A DNA stretch of 64,000 nt from JAQIBY01 sp051747965 (GCA_051747965.1 JBNJGS010000007.1:4843-68842), one strand, 5' to 3'. Counted from the stretch's first letter, positions 1 to 9,652 are shown. Notes: a model not told the origin generated them from the letters alone. Numbers and translations are program-made.

Positions 1-1104
1 TCCGAAAGCATCTCCACCGACTGTTGCCACATGTGCCTTTTCGAGCAGGTACATTGCAAGGTCGCTGGAATCGTTAATGATCATGCCTCCAAAGGATTTC
101 CCCAAATAGTAGCTGATATCCGGGAAGACGTAAAATGCACCACCGGGGCAATTGGTTTTCATACCCGGAATATCCTTAAGCATATCCAGTACAAGGTCGC
201 GACGTGATTTAAAAACTGCGGTCATTTTTTCAGATGCTTCTGTTCCTCCATTGATGGCAGCTTCGGCAGCTTTCTGGGCGATGGAACAAGCTCCGGAAGT
301 AAATTGTCCCTGCAGCTTCTGGCATGCTTTGGCAATCCATACAGGTGCGGCAATATATCCTATCCTCCAGCCTGTCATGGCATAACCTTTGGATACACCG
401 TTGACAATTACAGTTCTGTCATATACATTATCAAACTGGGCTATGCTTTCATGCTTTCCCTGAAAGTTGATGTGTTCATAAATTTCATCGCTGAGAATAA
501 TGATGCGCGGGTATCTGGCAATCACATCAGCAAGAGCTTTCAGTTCATCCCTGGTGTACAGGCTTCCTGTCGGATTTGAAGGAGAGGAAAACATAATGAC
601 CCTTGTTTTTTCTGTGATGGCACCCTCGAGTTGCTCCGGAGTCATTTTAAAATCGGATTCAATTCCACATTTCAGCACCACCGATTTTCCTTCGGCCAGT
701 TTCACCATCTCCACATAACTCACCCAGTATGGTGCCGGCACAATAACTTCGTCACCGGGATTGACAACACTCAGCAGGACATTAATCAGGGAATGCTTTG
801 CCCCTGCTGATACCATAATTTGTTCAGGTTTGTACTCCAGCTTGTTTTCACGCTGAAATTTGTCGGATATTGCTTTGCGCAGTTCCGGATATCCGGGCAC
901 CGGGGGATAATGTGTCCAGTTTTCCTGAATTGCTTTGATGGCGGCATCTTTTACGTACTGTGGTGTATCAAAATCCGGTTCTCCGATGCTGAGATTAACC
1001 ACATCGTTTCCTTCTTCTTTCAGTTCCCTGCTTTTCTGAGTCATTGCCAGGGTGGCACTTACTGAAAGTTTTTCCAATCGTTTTGAAATTTCTTTTACTA
1101 TCAT
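1..1104 (-). CDS. PLP-dependent class I aminotransferase (aspartate aminotransferase-like), C-terminus cut by window edge
   Basis: The reverse strand reads open from an ATG at 1104 to the window edge, 368 codons without a stop. Class I aminotransferases of this group are just under 400 residues, so about 30 C-terminal residues lie outside. Visible motifs: SxGEPDFDTP near residue 40, SPSNPTG at about 174-180, SDEIYE at about 205-210 (cofactor-pairing Asp206), and VSKGYAMTGWRIGY with the Schiff-base lysine at about 239. This pattern fits the aspartate aminotransferase subgroup that moves amino groups between aspartate (or aromatic amino acids) and 2-oxoacids in the cytoplasm. Substrate cannot be fixed from sequence alone. 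It is transcribed divergently from the small membrane protein at 1186. Confidence 0.93.
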   Translation of the reverse strand, partial: MIVKEISKRLEKLSVSATLAMTQKSRELKEEGNDVVNLSIGEPDFDTPQYVKDAAIKAIQENWTHYPPVPGYPELRKAISDKFQRENKLEYKPEQIMVSAGAKHSLINVLLSVVNPGDEVIVPAPYWVSYVEMVKLAEGKSVVLKCGIESDFKMTPEQLEGAITEKTRVIMFSSPSNPTGSLYTRDELKALADVIARYPRIIILSDEIYEHINFQGKHESIAQFDNVYDRTVIVNGVSKGYAMTGWRIGYIAAPVWIAKACQKLQGQFTSGACSIAQKAAEAAINGGTEASEKMTAVFKSRRDLVLDMLKDIPGMKTNCPGGAFYVFPDISYYLGKSFGGMIINDSSDLAMYLLEKAHVATVGGDAFG

Positions 1105-1150
1105 ATCAAAATGCAATTTTTTATGTAAATTTAACGATTTAATACAGATA

Positions 1151-1158
1151 CAAACATA
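1151..1158 (-). promoter_or_regulatory. possible Bacteroidota -7 box for the aminotransferase
   Basis: On the minus strand this octamer reads TATGTTTG, matching the Bacteroidota -7 consensus TAnnTTTG, about 47 bases before the start codon. No clear TTTG is seen 19-21 bases further upstream, so the call rests on the -7 box alone. Confidence 0.35.
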
Positions 1159-1185
1159 TTGTACAGCATCTTTAAATGATAATTT

Positions 1186-1704
1186 ATGATCGGAGAAATT
1201 TTACAAATCACACTACCCGCTTTAATCGTCATGATTACAGCCATTTACATGATGAGTCGCCAGTCTAAGCGGGATCATCAGCTCAAGCTTACGGAATTGG
1301 CAGTGACCAACAATAAAACGATTACACCGCTCCGTTTACAAGCCTATGAGCGGATCATTATTTTTTTGGAAAGGATTACCCCCAACAGCATTATTTTCAG
1401 ATTACAGACTCCGGAGATGACGGCTCAGCAAATGCATCAGGAAATGCTTCAGCTCATCAGGGCAGAGTATGAACACAACTTGTCCCAGCAGCTATATGTT
1501 TCCCCTGAAGGCTGGGAAAGTGTTAAACAGGCAAAAGAGCTTACGATAAAGATCATCAACGAAGCTGCAGATAATGTCAAACCAACAGCCAGTGCTTTGG
1601 AGCTCAGCCGTGAGATTTTTGACAAGCTTGTGGAACAGGAAAAAGCCCCCACACATCAAGCCATTGAGCAATTGAAAAAAGAAGTAGCCCGGTTTTTCTC
1701 TTAA
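1186..1704 (+). CDS. small membrane-anchored protein of unknown function
   Basis: The 172-residue protein has one N-terminal membrane segment (about residues 5-23) followed by a mostly helical, charged cytoplasmic part of about 145 residues. I recognise the general look of a conserved Bacteroidota protein (start MIGEILQ, an alpha-helical LRLQAYERI stretch near residue 50, and a C-terminal KEVARFFS-type tail) but cannot name a function. The gene stands alone, divergent from the aminotransferase and followed by a strong terminator. A minus-strand reading frame inside it is only a shadow. Confidence 0.75.
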   Translation: MIGEILQITLPALIVMITAIYMMSRQSKRDHQLKLTELAVTNNKTITPLRLQAYERIIIFLERITPNSIIFRLQTPEMTAQQMHQEMLQLIRAEYEHNLSQQLYVSPEGWESVKQAKELTIKIINEAADNVKPTASALELSREIFDKLVEQEKAPTHQAIEQLKKEVARFFS

Positions 1705-1750
1705 TTTATTTCCTGTATAAAAAACATTATCAGAGACATCACATAATGAA

Positions 1751-1787
1751 AAAAGAGCCGCCCGCTGGTCCAGCGGGCGGCTCTTTT
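1751..1787. terminator. strong bidirectional intrinsic terminator
   Basis: A near-perfect hairpin with arms AAAAGAGCCGCCCGCTGG and its complement around a 2-base loop, flanked by A and T runs on both sides. It lies between the convergent genes ending at 1704 and 1810 and can serve both. Confidence 0.93.
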
Positions 1788-1809
1788 TCTTATAATATCA
1801 GTCCGGATC

Positions 1810-4800
1810 TTAGCGTATCAGCTTAACCGTACCTTCTTTTTCATGCCATATACCGGTATAATCCTTAAACTTACAATACCAGTAATACACGCCACTTGAC
1901 AATAGTCTGTCACCTTTGGAACGGTTACCGAGCAGGGTTCCGTCCCAGGCATTTTTCATGGGATTTTCGTTGTCATACTGATCTGTTTCAAAAACAAGTT
2001 CACCCCATCTATCGTACACCATCAGTGAGAATTCATTTGGATCAATGCCATTGCCATACACCATAAAGAAATCGTTATCACCATCTCCATTGGGTGTAAA
2101 AGCTGTGGGTGCATAGAATGTAAACTCATCTTTCACTCTGATTATACGGGTTGCTGTATCACGACAACCTTTTTCAGTTTCCACAATAAGCTGCACTTCA
2201 TATTCCCCAATATCAGGGAAGAAATGCGTGGGAGATTTGAATATTGATGAATCGCCATCACCAAAGAACCAGAATGTTGAGTCTGCGTTTTCGGATATGC
2301 TGACAAATTCAACTTCAGGATCAAGAATGCTTACATTCTGCGGCTCTGCATAAAAATCGGCCTCCGGTTTAGGATATACAAGAATCATATCTTCCTTTAT
2401 CCGTGATTTTTCACATCCGAAAGGTGAAGTTACCGTAAGGCTGACGTTGTAGATACCGGAATTTTCATATACGTGTGTGGGGTTTTTCACATTGGCAAAT
2501 CCATTGTCACCAAAACTCCAGTCATATGAGTTTCCGTCGTCTTCATTGAGTTCGTTGAAAGAGACTTCCAGGGGGGGACAGCCTTCAACCTTATCTGAGA
2601 CAAAATTGTTTCTTGGCTCAGGCATGACAATGATTTCAATGCTGTCTTTTACCGATGGTGTACCACATTCATCATTCAGTGTGATGATGTAATTGGTTGT
2701 TTCCTCCGGATAAACAGTAAATGGTGATGGTACAACAGTGCCATCCTGCAATGTCATGTAATATGGTCCGCCATTTCCGCCGGAGGCATCAAGCTCAATA
2801 ATGGCCGGATCACCGGGACATATGCTATCGTAACTGGTGGTTACACTTTCAATTTCAAGATCAGGATATACATTGACAGTAAGATCATGTGTAGAGCTGG
2901 TACATCCATTCCCATCCTCTACATAAACGGTATATTCGGTTGTTGTATCCGGTGATACAGTGGGATTATGCACTACAAAAGAAGATCCGTCATCTCCGCT
3001 CCAGTGGAAATCATACCCGCCTCCACTGAAAGGTGTTCCGCCGATAGCCTGTGCATTGAGATTTGTGCTGTTGGACTGACAAATCCATCTGTCACCGCTG
3101 TTGAGAACCAGTCTCAATTCACTGGGTTCCTCCACTACTGCATCAAGTGTAAGGCGGCAGTCGTGGCTGTCAGAGACAGTTACTGTATGGGTACCGGCAC
3201 CTATCGCAATGCTGTCATTCTGTGTACCGTCAGGCCAGAGGTAAGAATACCCCGGTGTACCACCACTGACTTCCACAAAGGCAAGACCGTCATCATAATC
3301 ATAGCAGGAGGTCGGCTCAGTATAGACATTGCCCATCATCTGTGGTGGCTGATCAATATAGAATACAGTATCTATCTGACAACCCAGCATATCAGTCACG
3401 GTAACATCATACATACCGGCACAAATGTTCTGGTAGATAGCACCATCGGCAGCCCATGAATAGTTGAAGGGTTGAATTCCTCCCTCAACTGTGAGTCTGG
3501 CTTCTCCATCGCATGAATTGTAGCATCTGTTATCTTCTGTAACCAGTTCCATGCTCATTTCCGGACTCACGGTAATTGTCATGCTAACTGTTGGCGACTG
3601 ACAGCCATGGTCATCTTCAACATAAACAGCGTAGGTTGTTGTTTCATCGGGAGTAACTGTCAAAATACTGGCATCTGAAGAATATCCGCTTCCGTCGTCC
3701 CAGTAATATGTGTAAGGTTCAGTACCGCCGATTGCTGTTGCATTGATATTTGTTGTTTGTCCTTCACAAAGAGCCTGATCGGGTGAAATACTGATGAGCA
3801 GTTCATCCGGCTGGGTAAGTGTAAAGTCTTCTGTCACAGAACATCCGTTATCATCGGAAATTGTGACTTCGTAATTTCCTGCAGCCAGGTTAAGGCGATC
3901 AGCTCCATTTCCTCCATCAGACCAGTCGTATTGAAGCATACCTGTACCTCCGGAGGCATTGATATGTATTTCACCGTCATTGGAATTAAAGCAGTCAAGA
4001 TCCTGCGTTGATGTGGAAGTCACAACAATTTCCGCCGGTTCATCAATGGTAAAGTTTTCTGATGTTTCACAACCGTTGGCATCTGTTACTGTTATGCCAT
4101 AATCTCCGGCGCAAAGGTTTTCATATAAACTATTGGCGCCCCAGGAGTAGTTATACGGCATTGTACCACCCTGGACATCAACCTCTGCCCAGCCTTCACA
4201 GGCCTGGTAACAGCGGTCATCCTCAGTGGTAAGGGTATGCGTTAATTCTTCAGGATTCACAAGCGTTTGAACGGTATCGCCGCTCACACAGATGTTTTCC
4301 TCCACCGACAGGGTGATTTCATGTGTGCCGGGAGTATTCCAGTACACCTCAATAGGGCCGGCTCCTGTACCATTTTGCACACCACCGTCAAAGTCCCAGG
4401 TATAGTTTGCGGCTGCTGTTGCATCCCCAACATACTCAATAATGGTGGTATCGCCATAGCATGGAATGGCTGTCGTAGTAAACTGTGCATTGGGTGTATT
4501 GTAAAATGTAATATCCACAGTTGCCGTATCACAACATGAGGGTGACAAATTTTGCTCCACAAGCTGGAATGTATATGTTCCCCATGTATCAACGGTAACG
4601 GTAGGATCTGTACTGGTTTCAGTGCCACCGAAATCAGCATTACCAGGCCCATTAATCATACTCCATTCCACTGTATTGATGCTTGTATCAAGCGTGGTAT
4701 GCATGGTATAGGTATCAGAACACACTTCATCATCAGGTCCGGCATCCGCAACCGGAGTAGTACAGCATTCCTCATCATCTATTGGTCTGACATGTACAGT

Positions 4801-6369
4801 AAAGGTGGTATCATGAGCACAGCCAAAATCATCGACAGCATGCAATGTATATTGATGATCGCCGGGTGTTGTAGGATAGGCCAATGCATCACCTGCAATG
4901 TCCTCAACAACATTGTCACCTGTCCAGTACACATCTGTATTTATCTCTGAGTAGGTAGTATCATATTCATTTTCATATGACCACAGATCATCAGGAATAA
5001 GGTCGGGGTTGATATGTAGCTGCCAGCTAAAGATATAGCCATTATCAATGGAAAGATTATCAAGTACGTGAATGGTCCATGTACCATTGAGCGGACATCC
5101 TTCAAGGTTTGAAAAATCTTCTATTGGCAGGTAATCACCGGAAGTCAAACTATTGCCACCTCCCGGACAATTATCTTCCATGGTACCTTGTCCTGAAAAT
5201 GGGGTCCAGCAATAATCATAGCCGACACCCGGATTGGGTCCTGAGTCTCCATCTGTTGCTTCCCCAAACCATCCGGATCCACAGGCCTGTTCAAACAACA
5301 TGGCGGTTTGTCCGTTGGGACACTCAATCCAGATGTCAAGGTCACCCATATAGGAGTGCTCCATATTGGCACATATTGCATACAGATCATTTGCATCATC
5401 CAGGGTTTGTCCCGGCTCAAATACCTGGTAATTGATATCTGAGGTATATTCCACGCCACTCCCATCAGGTAGATATGAAGTATCTGCAACTTCTATCTGC
5501 ACAGGGATGCTCCATTCAATGGGTGTAACATATCCATAGCCATCCAGGTGCACTGGATCATCAACACACACTGTGTCTTCAAGAATACCGGCACCATCAA
5601 ATATTGGTGTAAGTGATACCCTGACACGAATTTGGGCAAGGTTTTGGTTTGTACATCCATTGGCATCCGTTGCCGTCACGGTAACAAAATACCCACCCTC
5701 TTCGTCAAAAGTATATGTTAAATCTGTAAGGTTGGTACCTTCGTAAATTTCATTGTTTTCACCGTCAAATACTTCCCATTCAAAATGGGTTGTAGCATCA
5801 CTTTGTGTATATCCGCTATTATTGAATGGGTAATCGCCTTCAACAGAAAAATCAATGGTTTCTCCATTGCATATATCAATAAACATGGAATCCGTATTGG
5901 TAATTGGCGGGTCTGTGCTTTCCCACTCCACGTAAAAATTCTGACATGTGGAACCACAGGATATTCCTGCAGCAAAACCGGGTGCTGTTCCGGATGAATT
6001 TGAGGTAAAAACCAGGGTAAGACAGTTACCTCCGGATGTCAGAATTTCTCCCTGCAAATCGTTACCATCACCTGAGGCAAGCATAGGTGCAGCAGTATTT
6101 GGTCCGTCGTAGACAATGAGTTCATCGCCATCAGTTGTAAGGTTGAATACGCTAAAATCCAATTCAATCTGTGCGGAATTGTCGGAACAAATGGTATAGG
6201 TTATGCTCTCATCATTGCTATAATCTGCGGATGCCCCGCCGGAGTCATACAGCGTTCCCGAACATGTATTTTCAGTTCCACCATCTGATATCTGATAGGA
6301 TTGTGCATTTAGCGCAAGGCCAAATGCAAACACTGCAATTGCTACAAAAAATATTTTTATCTTATTCAT
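1810..6369 (-). CDS. large secreted multidomain protein: CUB, P-domain-like, PKD and SprB-type repeats, T9SS type B sorting domain
   Basis: About 1519 residues when started at the ATG at 6369, which directly opens a signal peptide (MNKIKIFF..., cut near LNAQ); an ATG five codons earlier is less likely. In order: a CUB-like module (about 30-140, with ELDFSVFNL and a paired-Cys pattern), a PKD-like domain (about 160-255), a proprotein-convertase P-domain-like beta sandwich (about 320-465, with LNGTWTIHVLDN), then at least five Cys-containing SprB-type repeats of 70-80 residues (each with CY or CF, GG.. and a VTVTDxxGC-like strand), two PKD modules (WSFGDNG, WFFGDGD) and a C-terminal domain beginning FYAPTAFTPNGDGDND and ending in KEGTVKLIR. 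That last part is the gliding-motility-associated type B domain that sends proteins through T9SS. It is probably a surface or released adhesin; no catalytic domain is visible. It overlaps the upstream small gene by 8 bases. Confidence 0.93.
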   Translation of the reverse strand: MNKIKIFFVAIAVFAFGLALNAQSYQISDGGTENTCSGTLYDSGGASADYSNDESITYTICSDNSAQIELDFSVFNLTTDGDELIVYDGPNTAAPMLASGDGNDLQGEILTSGGNCLTLVFTSNSSGTAPGFAAGISCGSTCQNFYVEWESTDPPITNTDSMFIDICNGETIDFSVEGDYPFNNSGYTQSDATTHFEWEVFDGENNEIYEGTNLTDLTYTFDEEGGYFVTVTATDANGCTNQNLAQIRVRVSLTPIFDGAGILEDTVCVDDPVHLDGYGYVTPIEWSIPVQIEVADTSYLPDGSGVEYTSDINYQVFEPGQTLDDANDLYAICANMEHSYMGDLDIWIECPNGQTAMLFEQACGSGWFGEATDGDSGPNPGVGYDYCWTPFSGQGTMEDNCPGGGNSLTSGDYLPIEDFSNLEGCPLNGTWTIHVLDNLSIDNGYIFSWQLHINPDLIPDDLWSYENEYDTTYSEINTDVYWTGDNVVEDIAGDALAYPTTPGDHQYTLHAVDDFGCAHDTTFTVHVRPIDDEECCTTPVADAGPDDEVCSDTYTMHTTLDTSINTVEWSMINGPGNADFGGTETSTDPTVTVDTWGTYTFQLVEQNLSPSCCDTATVDITFYNTPNAQFTTTAIPCYGDTTIIEYVGDATAAANYTWDFDGGVQNGTGAGPIEVYWNTPGTHEITLSVEENICVSGDTVQTLVNPEELTHTLTTEDDRCYQACEGWAEVDVQGGTMPYNYSWGANSLYENLCAGDYGITVTDANGCETSENFTIDEPAEIVVTSTSTQDLDCFNSNDGEIHINASGGTGMLQYDWSDGGNGADRLNLAAGNYEVTISDDNGCSVTEDFTLTQPDELLISISPDQALCEGQTTNINATAIGGTEPYTYYWDDGSGYSSDASILTVTPDETTTYAVYVEDDHGCQSPTVSMTITVSPEMSMELVTEDNRCYNSCDGEARLTVEGGIQPFNYSWAADGAIYQNICAGMYDVTVTDMLGCQIDTVFYIDQPPQMMGNVYTEPTSCYDYDDGLAFVEVSGGTPGYSYLWPDGTQNDSIAIGAGTHTVTVSDSHDCRLTLDAVVEEPSELRLVLNSGDRWICQSNSTNLNAQAIGGTPFSGGGYDFHWSGDDGSSFVVHNPTVSPDTTTEYTVYVEDGNGCTSSTHDLTVNVYPDLEIESVTTSYDSICPGDPAIIELDASGGNGGPYYMTLQDGTVVPSPFTVYPEETTNYIITLNDECGTPSVKDSIEIIVMPEPRNNFVSDKVEGCPPLEVSFNELNEDDGNSYDWSFGDNGFANVKNPTHVYENSGIYNVSLTVTSPFGCEKSRIKEDMILVYPKPEADFYAEPQNVSILDPEVEFVSISENADSTFWFFGDGDSSIFKSPTHFFPDIGEYEVQLIVETEKGCRDTATRIIRVKDEFTFYAPTAFTPNGDGDNDFFMVYGNGIDPNEFSLMVYDRWGELVFETDQYDNENPMKNAWDGTLLGNRSKGDRLLSSGVYYWYCKFKDYTGIWHEKEGTVKLIR

Positions 6370-6793
6370 AATCACGGCTTTCATTATACATTTCGGTAAA
6401 CTTCTGACTTGAAGGGATAATCAACACTTTATTTGTATTTCCAATCCGGTAATACACATCGCTGTCAAATTTCCTGTCGAAATAATACATATAGAGGTTG
6501 AACTCTTGCTCATTGATATTGGAGACAACTTCTCCTGCTTGTTTGGTATTGGTATCCAAAACCCTAAGCGACGGCAAATCTGCAAGTTTTTCTTCGGGCA
6601 GACTTTCAATCCGGTATCCATTCTCAACTTCAAAATTTTTCAATTCTATTAGGGAAGGACTGTTGCTTATCCAGGATTGGATCCGTTCTTCCGAGAATCT
6701 GCTTGACAATCTTTCATCAGGCACAACTGTATTCTGTGCATACAGGTTGCTTAGTAAGCCCATTGTTAACAGCATAATCAAGATACGTTTCAT
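6362..6793 (-). CDS. small secreted protein of unknown function, partner of the large T9SS cargo
   Basis: The reading frame extends to 6868, but the ATG at 6793 starts a clear signal peptide (MKRILIMLLTMGLLSNLYAQ), leaving about 124 mature residues. The mature part is hydrophilic with LPSLRVLDT and NLYMYYFDRKFD stretches and no cysteines. I do not recognise a family. The stop overlaps the start of the 1.5k-residue T9SS protein by 8 bases, so the two are almost certainly cotranscribed and translationally coupled. Processing, chaperoning or display of the large protein is a guess from position only. Confidence 0.8.
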   Translation of the reverse strand: MKRILIMLLTMGLLSNLYAQNTVVPDERLSSRFSEERIQSWISNSPSLIELKNFEVENGYRIESLPEEKLADLPSLRVLDTNTKQAGEVVSNINEQEFNLYMYYFDRKFDSDVYYRIGNTNKVLIIPSSQKFTEMYNESRDYE

Positions 6794-7021
6794 AATCTTT
6801 CTCTTTGTTTTCACTTTAATGACGTAAATATTTTGCAAAGGTTGTCTGCAAAGTTGTAAAATTATCAAAATTTGCGAAGATTTTTACATATTTCTCTGTA
6901 TATCAGTCATCATTTTTGGAGCCTTTCCCTTTTGCCGTGCCGTAAATCAATCATATTTCCAAATTTCACGGCACAAATAAAACAATGGGGATTAGAAAAT
7001 TAATTCAGGACAACAGTATAC

Positions 7022-7048
7022 AAAAAAGGCCACCGTTGGGTGGCCCTT
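7022..7048 (-). terminator. intrinsic terminator of the exb operon
   Basis: Hairpin GGCCACC / GGGTGGCC (7028-7034 with 7038-7045), followed on the minus strand by a run of six T. It sits just after the last exbD gene, which ends at 7067. Confidence 0.88.
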
Positions 7049-7066
7049 ATTTGTATTGAAAGATTT

Positions 7067-7549
7067 TTACAGATCACCCAGGCGTTCCTGAGCGGAGTAG
7101 TTAATCTTCAGTGCGCTGGCTTTTCTGAGTTCCTGTTTAATATCGGTGATAATACCCATTTTGGTATCCTCATTGACTTTGAGTGAGGTTGTCATAAAGG
7201 GAATTTCAGATTCGTCACGTTCTTCACGTTCGGCGATGATATATTCTCTGATATCATTAACATCAGCAAATGAAGCATTTAGCTGAATCCTTGGCTCGGT
7301 ACCATACATGGTCTGAAATGCAGGTTTTGGTTTACCCACATAAATGTAGGAAACGAGGGATTTTTTTTCCAGTTTTTTAATCTCAGTTGCTTCGGGTAAA
7401 GAACTGGCCGGCACCTGTACTTTCAGCTCAACTTCTCTCATGGTGGTTGCGACCATAAAGAAGAAAAGGAGCATAAATACAATATCAGGCAGGGAGGCAG
7501 TATTGATTCCCGGAGCTGACTTTTTCTTTTTTTGCTTAATAACAGCCAT
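7067..7549 (-). CDS. exbD: ExbD/TolR-family biopolymer transport protein (second copy)
   Basis: 160 residues with the ExbD/TolR plan: a short basic N-terminus, one membrane segment (about 20-38, INTASLPDIVFMLLFFFMV) holding the conserved Asp of the proton path (PDIVFMLL), then a periplasmic domain. ExbD works with ExbB as a proton-driven motor in the inner membrane; in Bacteroidota it powers TonB-dependent outer-membrane uptake. It is the last gene of a four-gene operon and lies one base after the preceding exbD. Two differing exbD genes in tandem suggest a mixed ExbD complex, which is inference. Confidence 0.92.
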   Translation of the reverse strand: MAVIKQKKKKSAPGINTASLPDIVFMLLFFFMVATTMREVELKVQVPASSLPEATEIKKLEKKSLVSYIYVGKPKPAFQTMYGTEPRIQLNASFADVNDIREYIIAEREERDESEIPFMTTSLKVNEDTKMGIITDIKQELRKASALKINYSAQERLGDL

Positions 7550-7550
7550 A

Positions 7551-8135
7551 TTATTTACCTCCTATATTTTTTGGTTCTGCTTCGGAAATTCGTTGTGGAT
7601 ACATCTTTTTCACAGCTTCCTTTTGCTCATCAGAAAGCTCTTCATATTCTTTGCCAAACTGCGAATAGGCAAAGTCGTCTCTGATTTCGTTATAAGCAGC
7701 CACCAATTCATTTTGCACCTGAATGTACTTGCCATATGAAGTACCTCTGTCATTCTGCAAGGAGATCACTCCTTTGGGTACCATCATGGTTTCACCCAGT
7801 TCTTCAATATATTTCTCTTCTTTTTCCGGAAGCTTTTCGTTGTTATTTTCATTGAGGATGAACTCTTTGGCTTCATCTTTGAGGTTTCTGATTTCCATAA
7901 GCTCGCCCTGCACCAGCAACTGGTCATTTTTATTGATAAGGACAATAAAAATGTTTCGTTCCTTAATTTTCACATCATCATCCTCAATTTGTTCTTCATC
8001 AGGCATTTGAGGCAGCTTACGCGCGATACCAGTATCCACATCCATTGTTGTAGTAACAAGGAAGAAAATCAGCAGAAGGAAGGCGATATCCGCCATTGAT
8101 CCTCCGTTTATTTCCGGTGTTTCACGTCTTGGCAT
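7551..8135 (-). CDS. exbD: ExbD/TolR-family biopolymer transport protein (first copy)
   Basis: 194 residues, longer than the neighbouring ExbD because of a charged insertion in the periplasmic part. The N-terminus MPRRETPEINGGSMADIAFLLL shows the ExbD membrane segment with its key Asp (ADIAFLLLIFF). The periplasmic domain has long acidic and basic helices (about 70-125) and a Lys/Glu-rich end. It is predicted to pair with the ExbB-like channel upstream at 8723. Neighbour spacing (one base before the next gene) indicates coupled translation. Confidence 0.92.
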   Translation of the reverse strand: MPRRETPEINGGSMADIAFLLLIFFLVTTTMDVDTGIARKLPQMPDEEQIEDDDVKIKERNIFIVLINKNDQLLVQGELMEIRNLKDEAKEFILNENNNEKLPEKEEKYIEELGETMMVPKGVISLQNDRGTSYGKYIQVQNELVAAYNEIRDDFAYSQFGKEYEELSDEQKEAVKKMYPQRISEAEPKNIGGK

Positions 8136-8198
8136 ATCTTTCAGTTTTATAAATTGCGGTGATCCGGCACTGATATTGTGCCGGATACACCAATAAAA

Positions 8199-8717
8199 TT
8201 ATCTCCAGATTTTGGACAGCTCGGTGTACAATGCACCAAAAATTGCCAGGCCAAAGAAAATGTACATGATCTGCAATCCGCTACCAACTCGTTTTGAGAT
8301 GGTATTGGTCACTTCAAAATCGAGGTTTTCCAATGATGGTGCTTTCGGAATAACATCCGAAGCCATTGAAAAGCCAAGGATAATCACCAGTGCGATGATT
8401 CCTACAGATATCAGGTTTGTAATCAATCCCTGACGGCTTTCGATCATTGATTTCACAAATTTCACAAGGCCGGAAATAAGCGCAATTGCAGCTACGACCA
8501 CGAGTAAGATAATGGCAAAATTCAGCACAGTACCTCCCCATGTATCTGCAATCTCACCTACCCGCTCAACTTTCACTTCGCTGGGCAGATTTTTGGCAGC
8601 TTCGAGCTCGTTTTCAAGCCGGCTGGCCTGCTGATTACTGACAAAGAATATGATTGCCAGTATAGCACCAACCGCAAAAACGACCATTGATAAATATTTA
8701 AATATTTTGTTCAACAT
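8199..8717 (-). CDS. four-helix membrane protein of the exb operon, function unknown
   Basis: 172 residues with four likely membrane segments (about 8-26, 64-86, 98-118 and 145-165) and a soluble loop around 30-60. I do not recognise a named family. It lies 5 bases after the exbB-like gene and before two exbD genes, an arrangement I recall from other Bacteroidota, so it is probably an accessory subunit of the same proton-driven complex. The functional link is inference from gene order. Confidence 0.8.
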   Translation of the reverse strand: MLNKIFKYLSMVVFAVGAILAIIFFVSNQQASRLENELEAAKNLPSEVKVERVGEIADTWGGTVLNFAIILLVVVAAIALISGLVKFVKSMIESRQGLITNLISVGIIALVIILGFSMASDVIPKAPSLENLDFEVTNTISKRVGSGLQIMYIFFGLAIFGALYTELSKIWR

Positions 8718-8722
8718 AATGC

Positions 8723-9580
8723 TTATGCTTTTTTGTTCTTGTATTCAGTTAAAATGTCAATCAGGGTAATGGAAGAATCTTCCATATCATTGACAATGGC
8801 ATCGATTTTAGAAACGATGTAGTTGTAGAATACCTGCAGAATAACTGCCACGATCAGACCTGAAACGGTTGTAATCAGGGCTACTTTAATACCACCTGCC
8901 ACGAGTGAGGGGTTGATATCTCCGGCGGCTTCGATTGCATCAAATGCACCGATCATACCGATAACCGTACCCATAAAACCAAGCATAGGCGCAATGGCAA
9001 TAAAGAGAGCAATCCATGTCAGGTTTCTTTCGAGCAGGCCCATTTGTACAGAACCGTAGGAAACCACAGATTTCTCAACCACGTCAATTCCGGCCTCATA
9101 ACGATCGAGACCCTGGTAGAAGATACTTGCTACAGGACCGCGTGTATCACGGCAAACTTCTTTGGCTGCATCAATTCCACCTTCATTCAGTGCTTCTTCA
9201 ACTTTCAACAACAGTTTATCTGTGTTGGTTGATGCCAGATTGAGGTAAATGATACGCTCAAATGCAATAGCAAGACCGAGGATAAGTGCGATAAGCACAA
9301 AACCCATAAAGGTTGGTCCACCTTCAATAAATTTAATTTTAATTTCCTGGTGAAGTTGGGACATGCCACCATCTTCTTCTTCGGCTGCAGCTTCATCGGT
9401 ACCTGTTTCTTCTGCAGGTTCTGCTACGGTATCGGCTTCTGCCGCTTGTGTGGTGTCTTCAGCCTGTTCTGTTGTGTCTTGTTCAACATCCCCGGCTTCT
9501 TCTTCCTGAGCAATGACTGAAGTGTTTACTCCAAATGAAAGCATTGCTGCTACTGATAGTAATGCTAATAACTTTTTCAT
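8723..9580 (-). CDS. exbB: MotA/TolQ/ExbB-family proton channel protein
   Basis: 285 residues. A signal-like N-terminus (1-24) is followed by an unusual acidic, Thr/Ala/Glu-rich stretch (about 25-72), then three membrane segments (about 92-112, 185-210, 225-255) with the ExbB core MLGFMGTVIGMIGAFDAI and the G-rich segment around LVAGGIKVALITTVSGLIVAV. This is the proton-conducting subunit for the two ExbD proteins downstream. The acidic low-complexity linker lies where the N-terminus would face the periplasm; its role is unknown. First gene of the operon. Confidence 0.93.
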   Translation of the reverse strand: MKKLLALLSVAAMLSFGVNTSVIAQEEEAGDVEQDTTEQAEDTTQAAEADTVAEPAEETGTDEAAAEEEDGGMSQLHQEIKIKFIEGGPTFMGFVLIALILGLAIAFERIIYLNLASTNTDKLLLKVEEALNEGGIDAAKEVCRDTRGPVASIFYQGLDRYEAGIDVVEKSVVSYGSVQMGLLERNLTWIALFIAIAPMLGFMGTVIGMIGAFDAIEAAGDINPSLVAGGIKVALITTVSGLIVAVILQVFYNYIVSKIDAIVNDMEDSSITLIDILTEYKNKKA

Positions 9581-9652
9581 GGTTAATACAACATTTAAAT
9601 GTTACTTATTTTCTATTTTTCTGATTCAATTCTCATTTAATTTCTCAAATCG

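Noticed and set aside
2968..3459. 163-codon plus-strand frame inside the large T9SS gene
   Set aside because: Antisense shadow of a repeat-rich coding region with consistent coding signal on the other strand.
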